Shown here in pieces: positions 13,566 through 24,480 of a stretch of DNA of 64,000 nucleotides. Position 1 is the stretch's first letter. Each line of letters starts with the position of its first letter. The position numbers and the translations under genes were made by a program. The notes beneath the pieces are model-generated. The model made no database searches and was not told the origin of the DNA. It saw only the letters and a list, made by a program, of their open reading frames with translations. Source of the DNA: Delphinus delphis (Eukaryota > Chordata > Mammalia > Artiodactyla > Delphinidae); contig NC_082699.1 in NCBI RefSeq assembly GCF_949987515.2, positions 77,689,281-77,753,280 of the forward strand, given 5' to 3'.

Positions 13566-14498
13566 TGACCACTCACCCAGCAGCCCTGGACTGGTCACCC
13601 GTGTCCTCACCCGCACGACAGCGAGGAGAACACCAATCATGTTCTGAACCCCTGCTGGGAGACTCGCTGGTGAAGGACACGCACGCACATCGGGGGCGCC
13701 CACCCAGTAACCACCAAGGAGTCGGCCTGGGAACGAGGCTTGGAGCTGGAAGTCCCAGGAGGCAAGGCGCCTTCCAAGTCACGTTTAGTCCAGACGTCTG
13801 ACTGCAAGCACTTTGCTCATATGGTGCTCAAGTCGTCGACCAGACACACACGCAAGCACAGACGGACTCTTCAGTGAAAGCGTTATTTCATTTAATCGTG
13901 AGGAAAAATGCAACCTCCTCTAATTTTAGTTTATAAACCTCACTCCGTATCGTAAGAGCACAAAGCTTCGTGCAGGCAGTACACAAAGGAAATGGAAAAC
14001 AAGACACTACACGTGCTTCTAAATTTCTGGTTTATGAGAGTGACAACCTCAGCTGCCTGAGAAATACTCATCATCACTCCTGCTGGTAGTTCTCTAATTA
14101 TTTTAGGCTGTTTGACTCTCAAACATCACTTTTCTTTCTTTCCTTTCCACTACCTCACTCCCAAACTAAAAATGACTATTACGTATGTGTGGAGGAGTGT
14201 GCAAATTTCTCCCATTTACTGCTGAATGATACCATTTCGACAACTTTTCTTCACCTCTAGAATTCGCTATGACTAGATACGACTTGAATTTACTACTGAG
14301 ATGTGGTAAAGAAACTGACAGTTACCCTTCCCGTGTCAAAGCCCTAAATAATTCTGAAGAGATCACTGACTCACACCACGGTTTCTTCATACTTGTTTTG
14401 TTGGATCAAAGCCACATTTTGCCTTTCATTAAATACTGAATGATATTTATATCCATAAATAATTATATTAGTAACACAAACATGAAAATAAATATTAC

Positions 14499-14516
14499 CG
14501 TCCCCACTAATTTCAT
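14499..14516 (-). CDS. PTK2: PTK2 neural microexon 'box 6' (18 nt, inserts DEISGD)
   Basis: An 18-nt cassette exon reading ATGAAATTAGTGGGGACG on the minus strand, between an ATCTGCAG acceptor (complement of 14517-14524) and a GTAATATT donor (complement of 14491-14498). Joined to the upstream codon base G, it encodes Asp-Glu-Ile-Ser-Gly-Asp and restores Glu393 at the downstream junction. This is the box 6 insert of brain FAK, placed just before the Tyr397 segment. It is phase 1-1. A 59-nt unbroken pyrimidine tract (complement of 14538-14596) and several UGC triplets precede the acceptor, consistent with PTBP1/SRRM4-type neural control, which I infer rather than see. It is the smallest exon in the window. 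Confidence 0.94.
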
Positions 14517-14537
14517 CTGCAGATCCGGGTGGCATGC

Positions 14538-14596
14538 AAAGAAAGGGGGAGGAGAGAGAGGGGGGGAGGGGGAGGGGAGGGGGGAGAGAGGGAAAA
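14538..14596 (+). repeat. 59-nt uninterrupted polypurine (GA/G-rich) tract
   Basis: Every base from 14538 to 14596 is A or G, with G runs of 4-7. The PTK2 transcript therefore has a 59-nt pure pyrimidine tract ending 21 nt upstream of the box 6 microexon. It is probably both a long polypyrimidine tract for splicing-factor binding and a sequence able to form triplex or G-quadruplex DNA. Confidence 0.9.
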
Positions 14597-16903
14597 CGCT
14601 ATTAAAATGACAAGCAAATCAAAGTGTAAGGAAAACACAAAAATTACCCCCCCAGTCTAATTCAAAAGATAAAAGAAGATCATAGGAGTTAGCATGTTTA
14701 CTTAAGGGCATTAATGCGAGTTTTCAGCGGTCCACACATCACCCCAAGTAAATAGCAGTTTAAGTGCGTTCCTGCCGCATTAAGCAAAACTGATTGGATT
14801 GCTCCTCACAGTTAAATGTTAAAAAATGACTCTACTTGCCTCGAAAGGAATTTGTATCCTCTTGGAAATGAAAACTACGGGTCATTGATGTGTACCCCAC
14901 ACAATAAGCAGGGAACAGCCCTCAGCAAGCCTCCCCAGGATTCCAGCCTCTCCAAAGAAGCTCAAGGAGTACAGCACCTGAGGCTCTGCGGCGAGCTTCC
15001 ACTTACAATTATACAGTGTTTGTAGAAGTGACTCTTCCAATTGTTACAGATAATCTTCCCTTTGCTGGAAAACTCCCCCCCTTGGCCTCTGCTCTGCAGC
15101 ACCCTGAGTATCTGCCCCCGAGGCAGGAAAGGCAGACCCCTGGGGCTCACTTGGACCATCCTTCTCCATTAATCTCATGCCAGGTCAGGAAACCCACGAG
15201 GCAAAGGTACCTGCCGGCCCCTTTGGTAAAACACTAAGATCCCACAGGGGAAGCCAGGAAGCGACTTCTAGCCCTGTCACGCATTTAAAAACCAGCAAAC
15301 GGGCAACAGTCTTCCATGAGGAGAGCGGCCCACAGCACCGCTGCCGGCAGTGGACAGCACTCACGGACCCCCAGGACAGGCACTCCCGCTCAGGGTAATC
15401 TACAAGCATCTGGTTAGGCTGCTGCCTGGGGCGCTGTGGTTAGTAAGAGTCTGTGCAAAGATGAGTGCAGTACCCGCAGAAGGAGGTTCGTGGGAACAGA
15501 AGACCAAAGGGAGAAAGCGCCTAGCTTTCTTAACTTTATGTTGGCAGTGACTGACTCCTTTATAAAGAGGCAGGAGGAGGAAAGAGAAAAACAAACACAT
15601 TTTAATACAAGAGCAAACTTATATTTTAAGGCATATCAATAAAAACAAATACAAAATTGCAATGCTTTTATGTGACTACTGGCACACTTGATTTCTTAAT
15701 ATAACTGAGTTTTAAGAAACATATTAATATTTTAAAATGCAATTTTCCCTCTTAGGAAAGATTAGCACTAGACACAGAAAGTTTTAGCAAGACATAAAGA
15801 GAGTCAGCCAGCTAAGCCTTTACAAAGCCAGCCAAGTAAAGGTACAGATACCTTTGCAAATCACAAAACTGAAACAAAATGAAATGAGACAAACAACAAA
15901 GACCAATAGACAATTCAAGATTCTTGTGAACATCTAACATTCAACCACGAAGAAAAAAATTGCAGAAAACTAGCAGATCCTGATTTGTGAAAGAGCTTTA
16001 TAAGCACTTTCCCCCAAATCATCAGCAAAGACACAGACCTTAAGTGTACACCTTAAATAAACTGCCTTAACATAAAAAACATAAGGACATCTGAATACAT
16101 AGGTTGCAAAGCCCCTCCCCCGCCTACCAGCATCCTTTGTTCATTCACTCTCACTCATGTGCTGCAAACTCACTTGAAAGTCAACTCTCTCTGTATAAGG
16201 CACTTGCTGGATGAACAAGCCCCCAGGACAGTAGAACAGAGAAGAAACAACTGCAGTACGCTAAGGGCAAGAGCAGACAAGTCAAACTAGAGTCAAAACA
16301 AGGGATGTACGGCCCTTTAAAATGCAGCGGTGACACCATGTGACAGAAAAGATGCAGTGGGCATGCACAACTTAACTGCAGATCCACAGGGTCCCATCAA
16401 GAAAGGTAAGGATTCCAGGTGTGGGCCCAGGGAGAGCAGGGTCAGGATGAAGACGGCAACAACTTACGGCCATCAGTTAGGAACAGAAATGAGAAGAACT
16501 GAAACAGACAACGTGGCCACGCTCCCACGGGGTGTGCTGTCATCCCAACAATGTGCACTGCTCCATCTCCCCCCTCAGCACACACTCAGTTTCCTGTGTG
16601 ATGACTCCAGAGGGCAGCTCCCTGTGTTTTATCGGTTAAGAACACGAAAACAGTGCCCTGTGCCAGGCGGGATGGAATTCCGGATGGGGCGGAGGGGCAA
16701 CAGCTATAGGGGTCATTGAGATGAAACAAGAACACGGACTGTGGATAAGATAAGAGCATTCTATCAGAGTCAAATTCCCTGGTTTTGGTAAAGACACTGT
16801 GACTGTGTAAGAGGATGTCCTTGGTCTTAGGAAATGCACACTGAAACATTTATAAGTAAAGGGGCATACCATGTCTGCAACTTGCTTTCAAATGTTTCAA
16901 AAA

Positions 16904-17803
16904 AAAAAAAGAAGACGACGACACACAAATGGCCAACAGGCACATGAAAAGATGCTCAACATTGCTAATTACTAGAGAAATTCAAAACTACAGTGAGGTA
17001 TATTACCTCACGCTGGCTAGAATGGCCATCACCAAAAAGTCTATAAATACTAAACGCTGGAGAAGGTGTGGAGAAAAAGGAACCCTCCCCCTACACTGCT
17101 GGTGGGAATGTAAATTGATACAGCCACTATGGAGAACAGTGTGGAGATTCCTTAAAAAAATAAAATACAGAACCACCATATGATCCAGCAATCCCACTCC
17201 TGGGCATATATCTGGAGAAAACTCTAATTCGAAAAGAGACACGTACCCCAATGTTCATAGCAGCACTATTTACAATAGCCAAGACATGGAATCAACCCAA
17301 ATGTCCATCGACAGAGAAATGGATAAAGAAGATGTGGTACATATATATACAATGGAATATTACTCAACCATAAAAAAGAATGAAATAATGCCATTTGCGG
17401 CACCATGGATGGACCTAGAGATTATCATACTACACGAAGCAAGTCAGACAGAGAAAGACAAATATTGTATGATATCACTTATATGTGGGATCTAAAAAAT
17501 AATACAAATGAATCTACTTACAAAACAAATAGACTCAGACACAGAAAACAAAGTTATGATTATCAGAGGGGGATGTGGGGAGGTAAGTTCGGAGTACAGG
17601 ATGCCCAGATACACACTGCTACATATAAAATAGATAAGCCACAAGAACCTACTGTATAGCACAGCAATTATACTCGCTTTTTGTAATAACCCATAATGGA
17701 AAATAATCTGCAAAAAAACCCCTGAATCACTTTGTTTTACACCCGAAACTAACACAATATTGTAAATCTACTATACTTCAATTTTAAAAAAGAAAAAAAA
17801 AAA
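16904..17803 (+). mobile_element. L1 3' end (ORF2 C-terminus and 3' UTR)
   Basis: It starts in ORF2 text (caaatggccaacaggcacatg), runs through the C-terminal coding relic (short frames reading ...KNEIMPFAAPWMDLE... near 17370-17420) and ends in an A-rich tail at 17787-17804. Flanking sequence at about 16850-16903 and 17805-17935 (for example ccaaaatagagacatagtga) looks like an older L1 3' UTR that it split. It is 5'-truncated with multiple stops. Confidence 0.88.
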
Positions 17804-17944
17804 AGTAGAGGGAAGGAGAAAGCAAGTGGGCCAAAATAGAGACATAGTGAATTTGAGTAAAGAACATATGAGACTTCACTTTACTATTCTTACAACCATC
17901 CTCTATGTGTGAAATTATGGAAAAATAAAATATACAAAAATCTC

Positions 17945-18115
17945 TATTTGGATTCAGATTCTGGCTCCACTACTCACCCCATGACATTAGAAAAGTTACC
18001 CAACTTCTGTTTCTGTTGTCCTATTTGTAAAATGAGGCAGTAAGAGAAGCTTCCTCAAGTAAAGAGATGCAGAGAGGATTCCATGAACTCCCAGGGCACC
18101 CGGCACAGGACAACC
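17945..18115 (+). mobile_element. MIR-like ancient SINE
   Basis: It reads gattcagattctggctccac, ...ttctgttgtcctatttgtaaaa..., then a degenerate tail to 'cacccggcacagga'. This is the order of a MIR element, with about a third of bases changed by eye. Confidence 0.5.
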
Positions 18116-18745
18116 ACTCCAAAAGCGCAAAGCTATTCCTACTTTTCAATTTTTTATCTTATTTCTAAACTAAGGTAATGACTATTCTTCATATTAACTT
18201 AAAAAGCAAATACTTTTTAAAAAATATAGCATAACTTTTTTTGAGTAATAACAAGAATATTGTCCACACCATTAAAAAAAGTGTTAGGACCCTTCCTTTA
18301 TTTTATCCAAGATGACTACTTTAATTATGTTTGTAAACACCTACCATGAGCTAACAGCACACTGTGTACATGCTGGGGCTACAGCACTGAAACAGCCCCC
18401 CCCCATTCTTCCCTTGTTGAGCTTACATTCTGGGTTGGGGAAAAGATGATTAAGTGAGTCAACCGTGTGGTACATCAACATGTAAGTGCCATGGAGAACA
18501 AACTCAGAGCAGACGCAGGACAGGGAGTGCTTTCCTGTAGGGCTGCACCTCTAAATATGGAAGGAGTCGTTTGCTAAAAGCTTTCCAGAGCAGAGGTGAG
18601 CCTGGGGCACTGGCCAAGGAGCAGCAGGGAGGTCTGGCGGGGACAGAGGGAGGGGGAGGGCATGGCAAACGTACTTCTCAGTCATCCATTTCTCAGGGCA
18701 ACTGAACAGCTGATGAGCGGAGGCTGTCTTTAGAAGTGTAACAGC

Positions 18746-19078
18746 AGGGCTTCCCTGGTGGCGCAGTGGTGAAGAATCCACCCTGCAATGCAGGGGACAC
18801 GGGTTCGAGCCCTGGTCTGGGAAGATCCCACATGCCGTGGAGCAACTAAGCCTGTGCGCCACAACTACCGGGCCTGTGCTCTGGAGCCTGCGAGCCACAA
18901 CTACCGAGCCCACAAGCCACAACTACGGAAGCCCGCGCGCCTAGAGCCTGTGCTCTGCAACAAGAGAAGCCACCGCAATAAGAAGCCCGCGCACCACAAC
19001 GAAGAGTAGCCCCTGCTCGCCGCAACTAGAGAAAGCCCGTGCGCAGCAACAAAGACCCAACGCAGCCAAAAAAAAAAA
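18746..19078 (+). mobile_element. Full-length CHR-1-like SINE
   Basis: A head at 18748 (ggcttccctggtggcgcagt), repeated 'cacaactac' motifs in the body, the agagaagccaccgcaa-like block and an A tail at 19067-19078. The 13-bp target duplication gaagt(g/a)taacagc lies at 18733-18745 and 19079-19091. It is a complete copy in plus orientation, antisense to PTK2. Confidence 0.95.
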
Positions 19079-21479
19079 GAAGTATAACAGCGAAATAAAC
19101 GAAGATGACATGAATGCACCCGTGGCCATGCTGTGGCCCCGAATAAAATTCCTGCACAAACATCAGTAGCTCCAAAGCCACGAGGTGAAACACAGACTCT
19201 CTGAACCTACGGATCGGCTTAACGTCACCGAGACAGCGGCCAGGTGTCACACAGCACCTACACGTGGGCTTGTAAAAACAAAATCTTTGAGTCCGAATCC
19301 GACCAAACTCCTCTCAATCCTAACGACCAGGCTGTAGGTAAGTCAGGAATACAGGGGCTGGAGGGGGACCCGCTCAACACAGCAGCACGGAGCGGCACTT
19401 GGCCAGGCCGAGTGTGGGGCACAGCGTACAGGACACGATTTCCTCAACAGATAAACTGCGATCAAGAAAAAAAGAAGGGGGGCGGCAGTGCACAGAGACA
19501 GGAGGAGACAGGAGACACAGCCAAGTTCACCCAGCCCTGCTTGTCTGACCCCAGACTGGACGACACCAAGTGTGAAAATGCCTTAACCAGGGAATCCGAG
19601 CACTGACCGGACAGCTGGTATTAAGGAATTACTGAGAACGTTCTTACAGTGTAGTAATGTTGTTTTTAAAAAGTCTTTATCTTTTAGAAATGTTTACAGA
19701 GGAACATGCCTTCAAGGCGCTTGAGACCATCTGTGGGGAGTGTGTGTCTGTGTGGCTGGGGACAGAGGTGAGGTGTGGCAGGTTTTCAGCTGCTGAACCT
19801 GGAAGATCGCTACCCAATCTACTCTCTCTGCTTCTGTGTGCGTCTGGAGCCTCCCATGACGAAGAGTTAAAAAGCTAAGAATTCAAAAGCATGACGATAT
19901 CCACCCATTCGCATGGCCTCTTGCTTGTAAAAATATCAAATGCCTTTTATCTTGACTCATGCAGTTTGATTTTAACAAATTCCACAACATGATGAAGCCA
20001 TGACATGCTACTAGAAACCCGTGAGGTCAAACTCCAGAATTTATATTTTAAAAGTTTCAAGCCTTCCTTTAAAATTTTTCTCTGTGAAGGGGGAAAAAAG
20101 AAAACTGGGTCTTCAGATGTTAGCAATATCTGTTTTTATGTTTAACAAGACGATACTTGGGCTTCTTGTAGTAATAAGTTTTAAGAAGATTATTAAAGTT
20201 TATTTATTAATGTGTTAATAAGTTTAGCAAGAGGATTAAGATGGTTCATCAGCTAAATAAACCCAAACACTGGCCATTGTGAAGCACACTTTCATACAGA
20301 CAAAAATGCACCCTTGCTCAAAGTGCTCTAGTGAGGGAAGCGCCGCGCTGTCCCTTGCTATGCGGAGGCTATTAGGAGGGGGTGGTCACGCTCTAGTCTG
20401 GACGCCAAGTTCACAGGACTAAGAGGACGGATCCATGTGGCCTGGAAAGCGTTTCCAGAAGTAAATATCCTCTTTAAATTTCTGTTGTGCTCATGACTGC
20501 TCCAATCTCACTCGGGCTCTTTTTCATCTGCAAGTGTCTCAGGCTACTCCCCCCGGGGGTCCTACAAGTGTCTGCCTGTCTCCAGGCTTGCAGCTGAGAG
20601 GTTCAGTCCAATTCCAGGGTGAGGAACAGGAAGCCATCTGGCTCCGGGTCCTTCTTGGGTGTTATTCTACAACACATGACGTAGATGCTTCAGCGCCCAT
20701 GTGACTCCAGAGTATTCTTCTCAACTCCCTTAGGAGCCAGAGAGGTGAGGGACATCATCAAGGAGCACCCTCAAATCTCCAAAGAGGCAAAGAGAGTTCA
20801 GATGCTGTGACAACGGTGCGAGAAGGGGGCCTAGGATGAAGGAAGTAGCACGGCGGGGGTGGTGGTGGGGTGGTGGTGATGGTGTATTTTCATGATCACT
20901 TTCATGAACACTTCCTTGTTCACGTGCAACACGATCAACCGCCCTGCCCCTACCTGGTCAGAGACGGCTGAACGTCTCTCCTAACGCCAGACTGACTACA
21001 GAACGCTAGTCGTGGCTGATGGAATTAAAAGAATTTCCAGTAAGCCAGGTACTATGAACATGTCAAACCCCCAATACGTACGACTCGGTGCACGTAAAAA
21101 TCACCAGCAGCATTAATTTGATTAAATCATTTCAAAAGCATATAATTTACAAAAATTAACTTCACATGTACTAGGCGACAATACTCTATTAGGGCACTTA
21201 AAAAAAATCTCTAAAAGCTTTCGTTTAAATCAAGCTTTCAGCGCAGACAGAGACTACCTTCTAAATCAGCATTATCAAAAGTGAAACTAGGATGTAAACC
21301 AGACAAGAGAAACTCTTTCTAACTTCAATACAGGGCGGACTTGTGGATTCCAACAGAACAGTCAGAAATGAGTCAGGACTATGCTATTCCTGATAAATGG
21401 GAGAAAACTACCCTGAAATCAGACTCAGACTCTGCCAAAACTACTCCTCCCTTCTACACACGAACATCTCAAGCTTTCC

Positions 21480-21680
21480 AATGACTCAGTGTGGTCTAAT
21501 GGAAAGGCGATGGGTCTGGAGCCCAGATCTGGGTTTCCATCAGGCTCTCGGCCACTGCTAGCTACGTGAGCCAGGCCTCGTCACCTCAGCCCATCTATAA
21601 AGTGGAAACATGAGGAAGCTGTCCCGAGGTTCAAACAAGTCAGTGCTTGTGAACATGCCTGGCATAATCTCTGAGCCTCG
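21480..21680 (+). mobile_element. MIR ancient SINE
   Basis: Recognisable segments in order: gtggtctaatggaaaggcga, ggagcccagatctgggtttc, a 'gctacgtgagccaggcctcg' analogue of the core, and 'tataaagtggaaacatgagg'. Confidence 0.6.
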
Positions 21681-23924
21681 TTCACATGTAAACAACTATC
21701 AGTACTTATATTTACAAAGCAGTGGCAGGGCAATGAATGAATAACAGACCTAGTGTTTCAGAGACTGTGAGAAAAAAAGGGGGGAAATGCAAATAATTAT
21801 TATGGACTATACATATACCACTTTATATTTTATAGAACTTTACAGTTTACAAACTACTTTTGCATATATAAAGAAACTGCTTGATAACAGAAATGCACAG
21901 TTTTCCCTAGAAAGAGTTACTTCCCATTTTCACTGTACAAACAGAATGCTTAAATAAATGCAATTAAACTATCCTGACTCTTAGAGTAAAATATTCCAAA
22001 ATCAGTCTATTGGACCCATCCTAAATGGGCCGGTAAGCCCCCAGAGTGGGGCCACTTGGGTGGTTAGCCTGTATTCAGTAGAACCCAACTTTACCCAGAC
22101 ATTCAAGGAACCTCCCTCAGTACTTGTGAACGAGTTGGTCTTGTCATCTCTTCTTTAAACCCTGCACTCAGAGGCTTGGGAATTGCATTTATGTATGTTG
22201 AAGCTGATTAGCTGACATGACCTCTTTCTTTTCAACAAATAAAACATGAAACTTCAATCTCAAAAAAAAAATTAAAGTAACTGCTTTAGAATTTGTAATG
22301 AAGCAGCTTAACGCAAGTAACATTTATTTTGCTAAGTTTATTTTCGTTTAGAACAATTTTTAGTCACTAACTTGAGAAACCTAAAGGTAATCTTAAACAA
22401 CTGGAATGATGTTGCATGATTAACTAAACCAGAAGAATCTGTTATAGAGTAAAAAAACATTTTTTTAAATTTATAATAAATACTGATAAAGTACCATCAC
22501 AAAGTGGTGCATTTGATCATCAACGAAGGGCTCAGCAGACACAATCAAACCAAACATTTCTAATGAAAGAAAGAGGTCATTGCACTGGTTGTCATGACAG
22601 ACACACAAGAGAGAAAATCGTCTTCTGATCTCCGTCCCACTACTACAACCCAGACATGTGACAAGAGCCACGTGCACAGTGCAGTGGCCGTCACGCGTTA
22701 CCTGTGTTTCTGTTACACTTAAGGCCCTACTGCTTGATTAAGGGCCTGGTTATTAAAAAACGAAACAGAACCCTGAAACACAAAAACCAACCAAACAGAA
22801 ACCAAAGTTTAAACCTTTGAAATATTTAAAATTCAGCTTTATTCATTGATTTTCCTCAGAAATACCTATATTCCTGGGGTATCTTCACCCACACGAACGT
22901 GGCTCAAGCACGCCTCCCCCCCCTGCCCCGATCCTGGCACCCCTCTCTCTGACCACTTACAGACCCCTTGTCTGTAGTACAAGCAACGGCCTCTCCACTA
23001 TAGTTCTAACTGAGCTCCAGAACGTGTGCTTACACGTTTCCTAAAAACTTGCACTGAGGCTAAAAAAAAATTACTCTAGGCCCTCAGAGAAATGTGCCCA
23101 AGGAAATGCGCTATTCTGCTAGATATTTTTGTAAATCTGTTAACCTTATACTTATTTTTATAGAGAAATTTCGTCTAGGTTTCAGAGATAAACTCTGCAT
23201 GTATTCAACATCAACTGTAACTGTGCCCCTACTGGAGATGATCTGATAACTACATTTCCTCCTACAATGAGATTGGAAGGAGGGCCTGGTACCCCGTCAT
23301 CATGAGCTGAGAACTGTCTGAAGGCATCTAGACCCCCATTCTTCCTGCTTGCTGGCCTCCATGCCCCTTACCCAAAACCACCTAGGAGTGCGTCCAGAAC
23401 AGTTCACAGTGACCAGCTCACAGCAAGCGTCTGAGAGTCCAGCAACTCTCAAGGTCACTGCTTGCTCTGGGGGGGTCCCTGCCTTTCCTCCTCCTGTTTC
23501 CACGCGTGGAGTGCATTCCTCCAAGGCCCAGCACCTCCCCGTACCTTGCTCGGGCATCCAATTCATTTAAAGACAATCACTAAGCACTATGTCCCAGACA
23601 ATAAACGACAAATAAAACACGTCTTTGCCTATGATGGGGTCAGGGTCTAGTGGACAAGAAGGTTTCTAAAATCATTACATCTATTTAAAGACTATCCACA
23701 ATAGTGAGACACATGGTGGGCTAGAGAACTCCGAGGAAGAAGAGTCCTGGAGTAGCCAGGGAAGGCTTCCAGGAGGTGGCGGCATCTGAAGCCAGCCTTG
23801 AAGATCAGGTAAGAACTTTTCAGTTATGAATGTAAATAGGGGAATCAGACAAGTCCCACTTTCTCCATCTTCCGAAGTGATTCTTCATCTGTACCTGGGG
23901 TAACCTTCCTTACATTGCTATTGA

Positions 23925-24135
23925 AAGGCAATATAGCCTAGAGGACAATAATGACCTGAGTTCAATCCTAGCTCCATTATTTCCAAGTTGTGTGACACTG
24001 AACAAGTGTGTTCACCTTTCTGAATTTCTTTCCTCCTATCTGTGAAATGGGGAGACGACAAAGACCTCGTGAGATCGTCGTAGGGATTAACGAGATAATA
24101 CCTAATGCTGTGCACAGCACGCTGAGAACCTAATA
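23925..24135 (+). mobile_element. MIR ancient SINE
   Basis: A head-like start (tatagcctagaggacaataa), 'gagttcaatcctagctccat', the core 'ttgtgtgacactgaacaagt', 'ctatctgtgaaatggggaga', then 'gggattaacgagataatacc'. Nearly the whole element is present. Confidence 0.7.
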
Positions 24136-24279
24136 GAGACCCGTCCCCTCTTAGCTGTGTGTGACCTCGCCTGCCCTGCTGTCTGCCACTCTGGCTGGCA
24201 CTGGGTTTGCCAAGTCCCTGCTTCAGCGCTCGCTGTTGCGCACTGTGTGCGTTCAGTCACCTGCTCAGAGAGACTCCTC

Positions 24280-24480
24280 TTGACCCCAGCTTTAAACAGT
24301 CCCACTCCTTGCTCTCCATTTGCCGGCTTTATTTTAACTCAGCGGCCGTCTGTCTCCTCCACAGAACGCCAGCTCCACAAGGGGAGGGCCTGGCTTTGTT
24401 CACTATCGCACCCCAGCATCTGGAACAGTGCCTGGCACGCAGCAGGGACTCAGATGTATCTGTGGACGGAATTACCGTAA
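24280..24480 (+). mobile_element. LINE-2 3' end
   Basis: It follows the L2 terminal order: 'cgccagctccacaaggggag', 'ggcctggctttgttcactat', 'ccccagcatctggaacagtg', 'cctggcacgcagcagggact'. Diverged and non-coding. Confidence 0.6.

Larger units (their letters stand above)
8081..14498 (-). other. PTK2: PTK2 intron between box 6 and the Tyr397 exon
   Basis: A 6.4-kb intron. It holds the nested SINE pair at 9227-9777, a probable L2 3' end at 10620-10850, a CRE/E-box cluster at 11418-11455, an ancient hAT-type element at 12975-13292, and a MIR-like stretch at about 13430-13565. Around 10080-11100 and 12480-13000 it is relatively GC-rich but has no convincing exon. The remainder is unique sequence with no feature I can name. 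Confidence 0.75.

Noticed and set aside
16929..17659. Frames reading like L1 ORF2 C-terminus.
   Set aside because: Real L1 ORF2 text, but broken by stops and 5'-truncated. Reported as a mobile element rather than a gene.
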